Positions 11,693 to 25,190 of a stretch of 64,000 nucleotides of DNA are shown piece after piece. Source of the stretch: Tamarix chinensis (Eukaryota; Streptophyta; Magnoliopsida; Caryophyllales; Tamaricaceae); assembly GCA_030549775.1 (NCBI GenBank), contig CM060180.1, positions 92,340,172-92,404,171 of the forward strand, read 5' to 3'. Every line of letters begins with the position of its first letter. The stretch's first letter is position 1. The position numbers and the translations under genes are program-made. A model generated the notes under the pieces. It saw only the letters and a list, made by a program, of their open reading frames with translations. It did no database searches and was not told the DNA's origin.

Positions 11693-12700
11693 AAGGTTGC
11701 CCTGAGGCATATCTTTCTTGTGGAGAGGTTCTTCTGCCCCTCCTTTCAACCAACATCCATGGCCTATAATTTGGGGTGGGCTCAACCTAAGGAGAGGTGT
11801 TTGTATCACTACTTCCATTTTGAACATCAGTAGAAGAATTAGTTATAACATGCACATTTTATGAAATAATATCCTAATTATCTAGGCACTCATGTTGTAT
11901 ATTACATAATCATCCACAATCAAAACTAATCATTTGGATTCTTTTGTACTCAACATTAAAAATCTTGGATCTAACATAAAAATTTGGATCAACAGTCTTG
12001 TTAAAGTCAAACTCTACCCTAATCCTTGAAAACCTCCCCTTAGAAGAAGCACTAGTAGTAGTGTGAATCTTAATAAATTGAGCAATTGCATTACCAATCT
12101 ACTATATTTGTTCCTTTCTGACATGTAGTACAATAGGAAGCCTGGGATTCTAGTTCAATCAACTATCAAAGAAATATTATCTTTTTCTACACTTAACTCT
12201 AGTGTCCAACATTGCACAATAAGTTAATGTTGGGTAATCAACCAAGGTCCCCCACTCAGAGCAAATTCATAGTCATAAAATTTCTAAAATTCTACAAAGA
12301 AAAAACCTTTTCCAAATTCTATCAATTCAAAGGTTCCCTTCATCAATTAGAGATCCTTCAACTTGGAGAATAATGTTTCATACCTAATGTTATGTCCAAG
12401 AAGCTTCATAATTAAACATTACTAGCAGAGCTTTTGCATAACCATTTTTCATCTCTAGTGAGATGGATTTGGGGCCACTTAACATCCAGCATCAACACAT
12501 CACTCTAACACACTTCATCAAAGGAAGCATCAAAATTTATCCACATATGTTCATCTTCATTTGAATATTTGATCTTAGCCACCTAGCCACCACCAAGAGA
12601 ATATAAAAAATTAAAGTACATTAGATTATTATTGAATTCAGCATGAAAAACCTATAGGAAATCCATTGGTTCATCTTTAATATTTAAATCAAATTTCTTC
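11693..12700 (-). pseudogene. LINE-A: decayed plant LINE N-terminal (DUF4283 / zinc-knuckle) region
   Basis: On the minus strand, from about 12430 down, interrupted frames give the plant LINE ORF1-like order: FELIEFGKGFFFVEF (about 12330), then a region equivalent to FALSGGPWLI (about 12245-12265), then IGNAIAQFIKIHTTT (about 12085) and RFSRIRVEFDFNK (about 12030). It closes with RPWMLVERRGRR (about 11735-11770), the motif typical of the end of the DUF4283/zf-CCHC_4 region. In plant LINEs this part binds RNA ahead of the endonuclease-RT polyprotein. The sequence breaks at 11692/11693, exactly where element A ends, so the endonuclease and RT should lie left of this window. Confidence 0.75.
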
Positions 12701-13868
12701 TGTGTCCACACCTAATGCATTAGCAAACACTCAAGAATTGGCTTTCATAACTATAGAATCAATTATTCTTCATTTGGAAAGTGTCTCCCGTAAATTTGAA
12801 GACTAATGGATGGTTACATTACTTGAAACATAACAAACAAACAATTAAATGTCTATGTGCATGTACATGGCATGGAAGGAGGAAGTAACCAGATGTATGA
12901 GGAGTATGTTGGCAGGATTTTGAGCATTATTAAGTGATTTAGCTACTTTATTAATTAAGTAATAAAGTAGGAGAATAAGGTTAGCATAAAGGTAGCATAA
13001 TATCTTGTTGCTTGGAATATTTTGGAATATGCTTTACCTAGTGGTAGAAAGGTTATATTATTCATTAATGTCGAGCATATTGATGATTATGAAGAACTGG
13101 ATTTAAGTTGAATATCAAAATTGAGTGAATTATGTGTGAGTTCAAGCATAAGTAAATCAAATTTGTGTGAACGATTTGGCTTGAAAGTTGTAATATCTTC
13201 GTTTGTGTGAATTAGAGATTAATCTATATATTTTCTACTAATCTTAATCCATATTTTCCTTCCATAATTACCATCCAATTCCTACTCTATTTCATGGTTA
13301 AACCAAACCATAAATTGGTATACAAAACCAAATCCCTAAAACATTCATTCGAAACCCTAAACCATCCATACCAATCAAACACCACCTTATTCCCTCTTTT
13401 AGAACCAAACCCTAACTCTAACCCTAACCCTAAACCATGATTCCAACCTACATCTAAAAACTAACTTCTTACACTAAGCATCATCATCAATCCATCACCG
13501 AATGCATAGATTAATTAGTGTGTTCCATTCGAACCATCATCATTGTTAAACCCTTATCACCGAATCACCATCATCACTCTTCTTCCATAATTCAAATCAC
13601 CGTCATCTTATTTACCTCACTTTTGAAGCTTTAGTCTTTAAACTCACCATCATCGAGACTTTATCATCTTATCCAAACTCTATTCGAACCATTAGCTCCA
13701 CATAATTGAATATTACACCCTTCCACAAACATCAATTTTGAAGATCTTCCAAGAAATTCAATGATCCAAGAGGCCAATTGATTCAAGATTCCAAATTTAA
13801 TTCAAAAGTTCAACAAGATTGATTCAAGAGAAAATCTGAGGACAATTTTTTTTCCAACAAGGGGAGTT
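12701..13868. other. AT-rich interval, 5' part of LINE-A or flank, no gene seen
   Basis: Fragments near 12720-12800 still read weakly like upstream LINE-A sequence on the minus strand. Beyond 12850 there are only short ORFs and A/C-rich stretches. Just before 13869 the + strand has AAGGGGAG (about 13859-13866), which resembles a polypurine tract. Confidence 0.5.
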
Positions 13869-14749
13869 TGATGTAAAAAAAATTCTAAGATTTTGAAGAT
13901 TGTCTTATGCATCATAGTAGAAGGAAGAAATGGTAAAATTTGAAGATAATTATTTATCCTATAATATGGTTATAATTGGAAATATTATTAAATAAGGAGT
14001 CCAACACATCTTTCAGATCTCAAATCCAAGTTTTCTACATACTAATGGATAAAGTGTTGTAATTAGCATTATAGCTAGGTTGTTATTAACTTATTTGATA
14101 ATTATGTTAGGATATTAGTTAATTAAGTTATTTCCTTAATTATTAATAAATTAGATAGTGTTCATCTTGTATCTTATGATGTATCTTATCTTTTTAAGAT
14201 ATGTTAGGATTTAATTATTATTATCATCGGAGATTACTATTCACTTTAATAGTGATTTAATTAGTGTTTATGATATTTAGATTCAGTTTATCTTATTATT
14301 AAGGAGGTTATATGAGGAGATGGATATTATTCTATAAATATCACATGTAAACTCATTATTTGAGGAAGATAGTTGAATTGAGTTATTAAATTGAGTTTTA
14401 TCTCATCAAAACCCTATGTGAGTTTCTTTATTCTATGTTTATGTTATCTTTGTGATTTATATCATAGATTTATCTCTAAATTATTTTATCTGTGTTAGTG
14501 ATAATTTAGAAACCCTCTATACCTTTCCTATGTGGGTTTGTATAGAGTTATCTAGTTAAGTTTACCATGTATTTCTTTATTAGAGATCTTTGGAGAGTTA
14601 TCTATATGAGGCTTTCAAAGCTATTTTTAAGAATTAATTTATGTGATCCTTCATCTATATCCTCAATTTAGAATTCATCCTTAGTTTATCATCATAAAAC
14701 TACAAAAAAGTAGGGAATTTTGAAGCCATTGATTTTTCTACACATCAAT
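13869..14749 (+). mobile_element. Putative LTR (about 0.9 kb) of an unidentified LTR retrotransposon
   Basis: The segment begins TGATGTAAAA after a purine run (AAGGGGAGTT) and ends CTACACATCA, giving inverted termini TGATGT/ACATCA. A TATA-like TCTATAAATATC lies at about 14331. The CTGAGGACAA at about 13836 resembles the end of gypsy polyproteins. No target duplication is visible and I see no pol remnant, so both family and boundaries are tentative. Confidence 0.42.
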
Positions 14750-14935
14750 ACCTTTAGATACAATGAAATTAGGTGAAGCAGCAATTTGGCCTTGAAGCTT
14801 TTCTACATGCATGCATTCAGGGGAGAGATGGTACGAAGGATATTTCATTAAGGGTTTAAGAGGAGAGAATATCATATTAGAATTCAAAATCATGTAGAAA
14901 ACCTGGAATAGGGCTTCCACATTTGATTTATTTTA

Positions 14936-15700
14936 TTATTTTATTATCAACCCATAAAATGTTTATGTTCATCACATAGACCCTTTAAGTTAAATGAATA
15001 AAACATTTAGTTTAATATCTAGTATCGTTTTTCTTATAGTTAATGTTTAACATGTTGGTATTATATGGTTAGGATCTTTTTATTTTATATCCAACCTATA
15101 AAATATTTTGGTTCATCCATCGAACACATATTATTGGTAGGAATCAAGAGATATAAATGCTTTACTTTATTCTTCCTTTTTCTCACTTTTAGGCATGCCA
15201 AATCTATTTTTTCAAAGAAAATTTAAATTGGTTAAGATTAATACTTGACTTGTAAAAATTTAATAGCAGTGGACCCATATGAAAAGAGAATGAAAGATAG
15301 TTTTGATTTTTATGAGGCACACTTTAGATGATTGTAGTACTTGTAGAAACAGGATGGGCTTCTAATCACAAATTATGGTAGTTTTAGTTGATTACCTTTG
15401 AGCTTACAAATTCTAAAACTGTTGAACTAAGAGTTAACTCTGATTATATTAGCCTTTTATGTTTAGAATATTTTTATTTTTTGTTCAACCCATATAATAT
15501 TTAGGTTTATAACATAAACCATTTAGGTGCAGCCAACGAAATATTTATGCTTAATATCTAGTGTCATTTTACTTATAGTTAATGTTGAATATGTTGGAAA
15601 TATATGTTTAAGATCTTTTTATTTTATGTTAAACCCATAAAACCTTTAAGTTCATTACATATACTATTTAGGTATAACTAATGAATATATATTAAAATGT
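14936..15700 (+). repeat. Two diverged direct copies of an AT-rich repeat (about 190-210 bp)
   Basis: Segments at about 14936-15125 and 15476-15690 share ordered blocks: CAACCCATAAAAT, TTCATCACATAGACC / TTTATAACATAAACC, AATATCTAGTGTC-like, and TTATAGTTAATGTT followed by ATGTTGG. Each ends in GGATCTTTTTATTTTAT or a close variant. The unit also seems internally duplicated. Origin unknown. Confidence 0.55.
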
Positions 15701-18700
15701 CCCTTATATTAATTGTATAATTATAATAAGTGACCCTATATCTATAAATAAAAATAATAAAAATGACCATGTGTTTTAAAACATAAGAATTATAAAACTA
15801 TAAAAATAATCTCATGTTGCTAAATAAAATTTATAAAATTACAAAAAAGAATGATCCTATATACCTAATAAAGTTAATAAAATTACAAAAAATGGTCTCA
15901 AGTGTACTTTATAAGGTGCTTCCAAATCCATGATATAAGAATTTCCTATTAGGTAGATCCATATTAATTGAGGACATGGGATCAAAAATAAAACTATTTT
16001 TTGAAAGCCTTAAAGGTTTAAATTCCATTCATGTGTGGATTCATGTAAAACATTATTTACCATATAGATAGGGAAATTAAAATACTAAATAATAGAGACT
16101 AGGTTGAAAAAGGCAAACCAAAGAATGAAGAACCATGTTAGCTTATTGTGGCGCATGAAAAATATATAATCCTTCATGTGATAGTAAAATGCTTATACAT
16201 TGCTCTATGATACTTTTGATATACTAGGAAGGAGTAGCATCTTGCTAGTAGAGGAGATTAATATCCATCTAGACATTATATTCCAACGTGATTGATTATA
16301 AATCCTTATCTAAAATAGGCTCTAAGCCTTTTAGGAAGACCAATACTTTAGATTAATAGGGATGATACTCATTACTTATGCATAAAAGATACAAATTGGA
16401 TCGTACCAAAAAATATGGTAAAATAAAATAATTACCACCAAACCAAAAAATGATACTACAAGGGAGAAAGGAGATAATTTCATATAATCTTAGAAACCTC
16501 TTGAGAATTGTGTTCTCAAATTCACCACTTAAGGCTTGTAACAAGTTAAGATAAATAAATAAATGTTTTTGAATGATAATATAATAAATTTACTCACTAG
16601 AACTTTGAGTACCGAATCTTAATAAAGAGTGAAAGTATGGGCATTAATTAGAATGAACTCTAACACTTTACAAGATAGTGTTAGTCCATTTCTAGTTACA
16701 AAATAACCCCATTAATGATAATATAACTAATTTAGTTAGAGAAAAAATCAGTGGTTATCTAATGAATCTAAATTAGCTAGTTTGGATCTAACTATAAAAT
16801 AATCAACCCTTAACCTTAAAGACTTAAAAAATTTGACCATAACAACCTTTATGAACATATTAAGGGGGTTGCAAGTTAAAGGGATACTTTAGTAGCTAAA
16901 CATCATTGAACTAGAAAAGGTGAGGAAATGCTTACTAATATTTTATACTATTTGGACATAAGTACAATTATGAAGTAAAATGTTATAAAATCTACAAAGC
17001 CTTTTATTGGGGGATTTTCTAGCACATATGCAAGTATACGTGACTGGATAAGTAATAAAGGATTAGTAAAAATATCAAATCCAAAAGGATATAATGTTGT
17101 AAATTTGTGTGAGATCAATAATAAATAATGATAAACAATGTGCATGTGAAGCTAAAGTAAACTAAGATAAGTGAAAACTATAAATGATAGAAGGATAATA
17201 CCTACAATCAAATAGAGTGGTAAAGTATGGAATAAGTCATGTAAACTAAACAAATAGTTGAGCTTTTTAATCCCCTATATATGTAGAAACCTCAACATTG
17301 TAGCATCATAATAGTAATCAACCTCACTAAATTGAAATCCAAAAGTACATATAAATCTCTCAAAGCCATATGCATATAATCCAAACTTCCTAAACAAGCA
17401 TATTTCTATGCCCTATTAGAGTTCATAATAATGAATGAATAGGTTCCAAATGGTTTTACTTGGAGAAAATATATCTCTATACCTCACAAGTTAGTAATTT
17501 TCATGCACTAACATAAGTATCACTTACGCCTATCTACTAATCACACCCTTCTTAGGATCATTCTTACCTACGTAACCTCTATTAGTGATCAATTAATAAT
17601 GAGAAGAAAAGAAATAAGAAAACTTGGATGAAAATAGGTAAATCATAATAACTTTAGTAGCAAAAGAGAATCATTATAGCCTATAGGTTCATCTAATAAT
17701 GCAACCAAAAGGAGTATAGCACATAATTGAAATCATTATGAAAAATAAAGGACCCATGAAAAATTAGAATGAAAAAGAAAAAGAAAAAGAAATACAATAC
17801 CATCTTATAGATTGATCTTCTTCCTGATGGATTCTACATTTAGTCATCCTTAATCTCCTTATTCTTCTTATTAGGTAAAAACCTAGATTTCTCTACTTGA
17901 AAGTGTGCCTTTGATCCTCCTTCCCAACTGTTGGAGTTTAACTCCTATATATAGAGCTAGGGTTTTTGGGTGTGAGGGTCACTTGGCCTAATACGGCGAG
18001 GAATATCTTCTTGGGAGCATTTGAAGAAATTTATAGGAAATAGAAGAAATGTTCCTTTCATGGATAGTTGACACATGTCCCATGCATACTCTTATTTCTA
18101 TAAAATATTTGCTAACATCATCATGAAAACAATCGGGCCCTTCATCAATTTCATTTTTGGTGTTGCCACATGTTGTATTGATCAATTAGTTATAGTATTG
18201 CCCTGTGATGGTATAATTTTGTAGTATCTAAAAATGTTCTAAAAATTTCACATAAATATATAAAAGTTGTGTTATTACTGGTAGTAAAGATTGAAATTCT
18301 TATTTTGATTGTTAATTTTTTTTAGGTTTTATGCAAGTATTTCCAAATGTATCAATATATTCCATCTACAAACAAGCCCCTTTAGCACTAATTTTGGTAA
18401 GCTATTACACCTATAAAATTATCTCATTAATCAACCTAAGGAATATAAGAAAATAAAAAACCACCTAACTAAAGTTAGTATGACACAAATCCATTCTCAA
18501 ACCTCTTATTTTGTCACACTCACAAGAAAAAAAAACTTTAAAACCTTAAGGCTATGCATACCTTCTGAGAGTTGATTAGGTTTGGAAAGTGAGTGTGTGA
18601 AAACATAGGAGTGGCCACCTTATGGTTTAATAAAGCTGCAAAAATCCAAACTCATATCCATTAAAAAAAAAGGCAATCTAGACTCATAGAATCAAATAAT

Positions 18701-20199
18701 GAACTCAAAGAGCTTTACTTTTCAAATATTCTGATTTAAGTAAGCTCCCAACTCATCAATAAAAACTTAGGGATAAACTATAAAGTGGAGAGTTTAAGTT
18801 TAGGGGAGTGGAACAACATAGTTCTTGTTTTATTTTTTTATTTCATTTTTTTTCTAAAGGAATTCTTAGGTAATTAATAATTTGGACACAAGTGTGCATA
18901 TGGGTTTCATAATGGTACTCCTAGTTACTCAACATTTTCACTTATTCTTAAGTTTATTTTATATAAATTTTCCTTGTGTTACTTTTTTTTATGAGGTATA
19001 AACAAGGGTTTCATGCAAGGAACCCTTGTTACTAGGCACACACAAGGTAGAGGAGTGCTCTTTTTATGAAGCAAAACATGACTTTTGAAGAGAACATTAC
19101 TCGCCAAAACTTAAAGTGATCACACAACTTAAGATCAATACCCATACCTTTCTTAAATCATTAGGTCCCTAATAAATTAAGAAAATAGTTATAATGAAGC
19201 TCGAAAGGCCATAACTTCACATCCATTTTTTTATACTCTCATATTCCACTTAGTAGCCAATCATACGGTAATTGTGCATTAAAGGAATTAATCAAATAAA
19301 GAAATATCATAGAGACTACACATAAGGGGAGAAAAACATTCCTTCAAAAATTCATCCAATCATATGGCTTCTTTAAATTTCACGTATGCCACACTAGTTA
19401 GAGTTAGTCAAAGTACCTATGCTTACTATAAGTAAATAGGGAAATAATATACTTATGATATGATACTGATATATCATTAGCATAACATTGTCACATACAC
19501 CATATAACATGAGAAATCTTACTAAACTAAAAAGGATATAAAGAGGATAATATATAAACTTTTAACTAAATACAAAACATAATACCAAAAATAAGGAAAC
19601 AAAAACCATAAAAATCACAAAAGAAATATGAAAAAATTTCTAAAACCATTCATAAACATGTGAGGGCACCAAAAAAATGTATGTTATACCAATCCCATAA
19701 TATTTCTATAGCACAAATAATATATAAACCACATAATATATCCAACCCACATGATTAAAAAAAGGACAAAAAGAAACAAAAAGAAAAACTTAGAGAGATA
19801 TACTGTCCTCAAATCATATGCACATAAACTATAAAAAAGAAAAAAAAGGGAAATAAAACTCCCTCAAAGGGGTGGTTTATGAGGTACGAGTTCCCATTCA
19901 AAGAGTTTCACCAACTCAAACTCTTTCTAAAATCTCATAGAATTTTTCTTTTCTTTCTCCCAATCGAATAGGTTTTCCCCTTGATTGTATTTAATGAATT
20001 ACTCCACATGCTCCATAAAAAACATGTATTATACCTTCTTAAATGCTATAACAACATAGTCAAACTTTATCATCAACTCCATTAATAACATACCTTCCCT
20101 TGTAGTTGATTTTATAACCTTTTGATGGAATGGTGCAAGATGATGTGCATGACATGTTGCATCATTTGGATGTTGTTGTAGTGCTATAAAAGTCTGGGT
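15701..20199. other. AT-rich interval without a recognisable gene
   Basis: Only short, low-complexity ORFs occur. On the minus strand a TATATATAG box near 17945 sits upstream of T/C-rich sequence, and this could be an LTR promoter of the Athila-like element whose gag lies at 20.2-20.9 kb. A purine-rich AAGTTTAGGGGAGTGG at about 18811 on the + strand resembles a polypurine tract but points the other way. I could not define any element here. Confidence 0.4.
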
Positions 20200-20907
20200 G
20201 TTGGTAGATTCATATATAACATTTTCCTTTTATTGTAACCTAATCTCCTTATACCCTTGGGTTGAAGATGACTTTAGTTCTTCCTCTAGACTTTTCAAAC
20301 CAACGTCCACTTATTAACCACTATTCATAAAAATTGCCACATATTTCTCCTTTTCTTCTCTCTTGACAGATTTTATGTCACTTGTCAAGGCTCCTTGAGT
20401 TTGATTCACTAAGTTATTTTCAAGTTTTCTCACTTGATTTTCTAAGTTCTTTAGGGATAATGAGTGGCTTTAGATGATGTCATCATTCTTTGTAATATAT
20501 TCCTTTAAAAATACTTCAAAAGGCTTAAAGGCTTACTTACATATGGTTGGGGTTATTTATACATCACATTCAAAGATTCTAGATCATGTATATTACCCAA
20601 GGATTTTGTTATTTTATAGTTGAAGAGGAAATAATCAAAAAATTGATATTCACTACAATACACACAAGAAGCTAGTATTGCCTATGTCGTACCCATCCTA
20701 TAAAAATGCTATTATGACATTTGAACTCTTTGTCTTAAATAACTTGGTTTTAGTATGTCAGAGATTGATGGAACTTTAAAATTCAATGTTTTGAGTGCCA
20801 TTTTTAATATATTATAGATCATTGACAAAATTTACTTGCAATGGTATCTAAAATTTCACAAACTTGTTCATAAGATTTAGCTAAAGAAAAACCTTTAGCG
20901 GATGTGT
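20200..20907 (-). pseudogene. Athila-like gypsy gag (C-terminal part), decayed
   Basis: Read on the minus strand from 20904, the sequence gives SLAKSYEQVCEILDTIASKF, equivalent to the Athila gag segment that ends in (E)NMA.N. From about 20545 it gives FEVFLKEYITKNDDII, SLKNLENQVRKLENNL and QGALTSD, then a KREEKEKYVAIF block that in Athila reads ...AI.LRSG. The order and spacing fit Athila gag. Several stops are present. The N-terminal part should lie on the far side of LTR C, which begins at 20908, but I did not recognise it near 46.2 kb. Confidence 0.65.
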
Positions 20908-23188
20908 TGCAGTACCCCAATTTTAGATCTCTTGATGTGCATTAATTTATATATTTGATTATGGTCTAGTTGTGTTACATTATGATTTAAGTGAAATTTG
21001 AGTTTGGTTTTGAAAATGTTTTGGGAAAGCATTTAAAATTTGAGAGAATTGATTTCCTTGGGAAAAATTTGATTGATTTGGAAGGACCAATTAAATGATT
21101 TATGTTTTCACTAAAAGTTAAGACCTAAACAACCAACCATCTAGTAAATGGTAGACTGGAAAAACTAGTCATACCAGTTGAATGGTTGGGTCAAACAAAT
21201 CAACTAGTTCCTTAGATTCGTTAGATTTTTTAGGGTTGAAAGATTATGATTCTTCTTCCATGATTAATTGTGCCTTAATATTTCTTATGATGCTAGTATA
21301 TAAATCATTTTATAAGAATTTGTTAGCTATTTAATCTTGATTAAGGAATTTGAGTAGATTTGGGGAAAATGTTTCTAGAAAAAAGAAAGATTAGATGAGC
21401 TAAGCAAATTTATTTTTTTCTACCTCTTATCCTATCTCTCTCTCTCTCTCTCTTTTTAAATTTAGAATGTCATGATTCATTCCCATATGATCATATACAT
21501 CTCCCCTGATGTCATTCTCTTCATTTATGTCTATTTTCCTTAATGGTATGTTTTAGCCTTGACCCGGAAGATACCCTCTCCTTCACTATTTCATCTCATG
21601 GATTAACTTTGACCCTATTTTCCCATCTAATATACCTTAAAGTGGTTTAATTATGAGTAATGAATTAGCATTTCAAGATATATAACTGTCACAATTCATT
21701 TTGCACCTATATTATTACCTAAGTATTAATTTTAGAACCCTATTTCTCTCTTTTCTCTACTGCCAAAATCTCCTTCTTCTTGTTCCACCTTAAATTTTCT
21801 TCTCCATTTTTCTTCTTGTTATCTTATTCATATAACCATCCTTTAACCCATTTTCTCTCTCTCTTTTGTTTTTTTTTATAAAGAAAAAGAGGGTTAGATA
21901 GGAGAAAGTTGAAGGTTGCACATTCTCTTTCCTTAGAAATATGGCTTTGGGAGGAAGTTGAGCCTCTATGATTTTCTCTCCAACTCCTATGTTTTATTTC
22001 AACTTCTATAATATTTTAATAGGTTTTTAATAATTTTATTTATTTATTTATTGCAAAGAAATCTAGGGTTGAAGGTTTTAAGGAATTTTCAATCTTAAAG
22101 GGAAACTCTTTTAGTGGGTTTTGTTGCATGTCTTAAGTTTAACAATTGTATTTCCTATTGTGTGGAGATTGGAGATTAGGTGGAGATTGATGGTTGTGGT
22201 TGAGTGTTGTCTTACATTCTTGTACAAAAAATTAGATTAAAAACCTACACAAGAATGGTTTACCTTATTGAGTATTGAGTGTTTGAGTGGAAACCTAATT
22301 TTTAGTATGTTAGGGTTAAATATTTGAAAGTATTAGTAGAATGGAATTGAATAGGACTTTTTTTTTATATGTAAGAGTTTTATTCCTAGATATTACTAGG
22401 AATTGTGGTTGTGTTAATATTCTTAGAATCTATGCACGTATTAGCATATGTATTTATGATTTGATAATATATTTTACACAGTGTTACAACATGAGAAAAC
22501 ATGGGCTTGCTAACCAATTGTATTTTAAATCATGAAAAAAAGATAATGATAACTAGCTAATTATAATGAAGTTCCAAATTAATGACTCAATTAGGCCTTA
22601 TGAAATTCTTATGGTGGGTGTGACACAACCCTTAATTGTGGAAACCCTAACCTTACCAGCTAGTTATATTTTAAATCACTCATAAAATGGTAGAAACTTT
22701 GTACATAAACCTGATGGTGTTTTTTTAGATCTAGAATCATACTAGGGTCTTAATTAATGCAAGTGTTGCGAAATTCTATGGAAAAAATGAAAAGCATGAT
22801 CTTTTTTATTTATCACATTTATTTGTACTTGCACTTAAATATGAAATAGATTTAAGTGAAAATGTTGATAGATTATGATGCATGTTTAGAGTCATGGATC
22901 TTGGATTTTAAAAGACACTTCATTATATTCTTAGTATTTAATTATATCCTTGCATGTTGTTGTTAAAGTTTGATAGATAATATATTGGTATTTAAGCATG
23001 ACTAGGGTTAGTTCTAGATAATTCTTCATTTGTATGTTCTATAGGCAGAAATGTAACTTTTGATGGCACCATGATTATATTCTTAAGTTATTATGTATGC
23101 ATAGCATAAATTTGTGACGTGTTATATATTCACGCTTAGGGTTTTATATCCATGTTATGTTTAAGTCATGCATAGGGGTAGAATAGTC
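20908..23188 (+). mobile_element. LTR C, part 1 (5' portion), interrupted by LINE-B
   Basis: TGCAGTACCCCAATTTT at 20908 matches the family start TGTAACACCCCAAAATT. The following 300 bp, including the GACTGG/ACTAGT repeats at 21120-21230, resemble the reversed start of LTR B. A CT-rich tract (21420-21455 and 21770-21870) follows, as in LTR A. The sequence stops at the 13-bp target copy of LINE-B (23176-23188) and resumes at 39780. With both LINEs removed the LTR is about 3.7 kb. No 5-bp target duplication was found, and the 3' end is uncertain. Confidence 0.6.
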
Positions 23189-23225
23189 TTTTTTTATCAA
23201 AGGTAAAAATTAGATTTATATTTAT

Positions 23226-23305
<80 letters not shown>

Positions 23306-24196
23306 CCAAGCATACCCAGGTAATATAAAACTAGAGGAAAATAAGGATACCCATATAACAACCAAAAACATAAGGGGAAGATTGGCATCCATCAAACATA
23401 TGAGAGCAAAAAGTGGAAGACTAACATTACAAGTTTAGAGGTGCTTGATTTGTCTTGGTGTTCAAAACCCCATACACATATAATTTAATCTTTTTTTACT
23501 ATCAAATCAATATAAGTAGTTATATCTTCAAAATGAGTAAAATTTTTAGCCTTCCAAATATGGTATATAGTTGTAGTAAGAGCTAGCATGTGTTGTGTGG
23601 GGTCCTTGTGTTCCTTTTTCTAATGGCTCTCATGGTGCTTTCCAAAGTGGTGCATCATCTTTTAATCCCTATCCATTTTCTGACCTATTGCCATATTTTC
23701 TAAGTGGCTTGGCATTGTAAGAATAGATGGGCATGGGTCTCACTAACTTACCTGCAAAGTAAGCATAATTAAGAAATGTTGAGATAGTGATCCTTTCTTT
23801 GGTTTTAAGTGTCCCTTTTCTTTCAAGTCAAAGAGAAAACCCCTGCCTCTATTTGTGAATATTATTCCAGATGATAGGGTTGTTCTTCATCCTCTTCCCT
23901 TTCCTTCTAAATACATCATATGCACTTTTAGTAGAGAAATTCCTGGCATATACACAACCAGTAAGCATATATGTAGCAGCTTCCACTGTACCCAATTTAC
24001 AAATCAACATGTCCTTGATTCTGTATATTGACTTCATTAGTGTGGATTTTCCTTGACGGGTTCAAACTACCATATGCCACACTTTGTTAGATACAAATGG
24101 TTTATCCAATTCATCCACAAAGATTCCTTCTTGCTCTATATATGCGAAATGTATTTGCACATCTATACAACATTATAAGTCTTGAGCTACTTTATA
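23189..24196 (-). pseudogene. LINE-B 3' part: RT C-terminal region, zf-RVT and tail
   Basis: From 24196 downward the minus strand reads KKESLWMNWI and SIYRIKDML, the region just after the RT in plant LINEs. FSTKSAYDVFRRKGKRMKN (about 23890-23950) then PIIWNNIH follow, which is the start of the zf-RVT domain (usual F(S/T)(V/T)K(S/A)AY...W..IW). Stops and frameshifts follow. The 3' end has a CT/AT microsatellite in the untranslated part and the poly(A) tail at 23195-23189. Confidence 0.8.
23228..23301. repeat. (CT)n-(AT)n compound microsatellite
   Basis: About 16 CT dinucleotides run into about 20 AT dinucleotides, within the 3' untranslated part of LINE-B. The ORFs that cross it are artefacts. 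Confidence 0.95.
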
Positions 24197-24296
24197 TGTA
24201 ACACCCCCAAATTTACTACTGAAAAATTTCATTTAAGACAAAGGTTTTAGCGGAAGCGAAAGAATTAAAACCATAAACTTGGGGGTATTACCGCCA

Positions 24297-24342
24297 CACT
24301 TAGTACCCGACCGGTTCACTCCTACCATTCCGATACTAAGTG
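24297..24342 (-). other. Conserved hairpin near the LTR D 3' end
   Basis: Arms CACTTAGTAC (24297-24306) and ATACTAAGTG (24333-24342) pair at 9 of 10 positions. Equivalent arms occur in LTRs E and G at the same distance (about 80-100 bp) from the LTR end. Confidence 0.6.
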
Positions 24343-24844
24343 CTAAGGCTAACTAAACAATCATTAAGTAAGAGTCACCAAACATAGGTCCATTCACGAA
24401 AACCACGTGTCAACAACAGTTAAAATATCGTTAAGATTGCAACTTAAAAGTATGGTTTCAAAGCAAGAAGCGTAGTACAAAATATGGTTAATAAGATGGG
24501 TCCCAAGGGACCAATATCCGGATCGCCTACTCACTCAAGTCAAGCCTTCCACCCCATAATTAGTAACCGATCAAACCTGCATAGGAGGTCTGCTCCCCAC
24601 CATCCGTGGATCATCACAGGACCCATTCAATCAAGGTAGTATCAGTACGGGTCCAATACTGAGTAAGGGCGCTGGTGCGCTAAGTCCAAGCATACAATCA
24701 TACAACATAACATACGTAGCACAATCATATAGACAACATGCGATAACCAGCAAGATAAGGCCTGAATACTTTTCTGTGACCTATTCCTCATTTCTCATTA
24801 ATAATACGTTCATTCCACACAGATTCTTTAATAGTCCCTGTGAG

Positions 24845-25190
24845 TGCGGGAACCCCACTATTATAGCCGGTGGAACGGTCACGAGGGCCATGCCCTGCCA
24901 CTATTGTAGCCGGTGGACCGGTCACGAGGGTAACACACCCTGCCACTATTATTTACCGGTGGACCGGTCTGGCCCCGACTCACAAGGTGTTCCACTGTAA
25001 ATGTTTGTATCTTTCCTAGGTCTTATCATCATTCTGATTAGTTTGTTGAGCACGGAATCCCCCACTATTATAGCCGGTGGAACGGTCACGAGGGCCATGC
25101 CTTGCCACTATTATAGCCGGTGGACCGGTCACGAGGGTAACATACCCTGCCACTATTATTTACCGGTGGACCGGTCTGGGTTTGGCTCAA
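24845..25190 (-). repeat. CCGGTGGACCGGTC tandem module in LTR D, two blocks
   Basis: Units of about 45-50 bp share CACTATTATAGCCGGTGG(A)CCGGTCACGAGGG, three per block. The whole block is duplicated about 207 bp apart (24856 and 25063). Each block ends near a GTAA(A/G)T motif. The repeat is CRISPR-like in appearance only; it belongs to the LTR family. Confidence 0.85.

Noticed and set aside
13423..13452. Telomere-like CCCTAA units
   Set aside because: Only two or three imperfect units occur among CTAAC-rich text. This is far too short for a telomeric or interstitial telomere array.
18800..18835. Polypurine-tract-like AAGTTTAGGGGAGTGG as the 3' end of an Athila element
   Set aside because: The orientation is opposite to the only Athila-like gag nearby, and no LTR start could be identified after it.
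24845..25190. CRISPR-like regular repeats with spacers (also at 37.5, 56.4 and 10.8 kb)
   Set aside because: The repeats are degenerate, the spacers are themselves similar, no cas genes are present, and each array sits at the same place in a plant LTR. They are LTR minisatellites.
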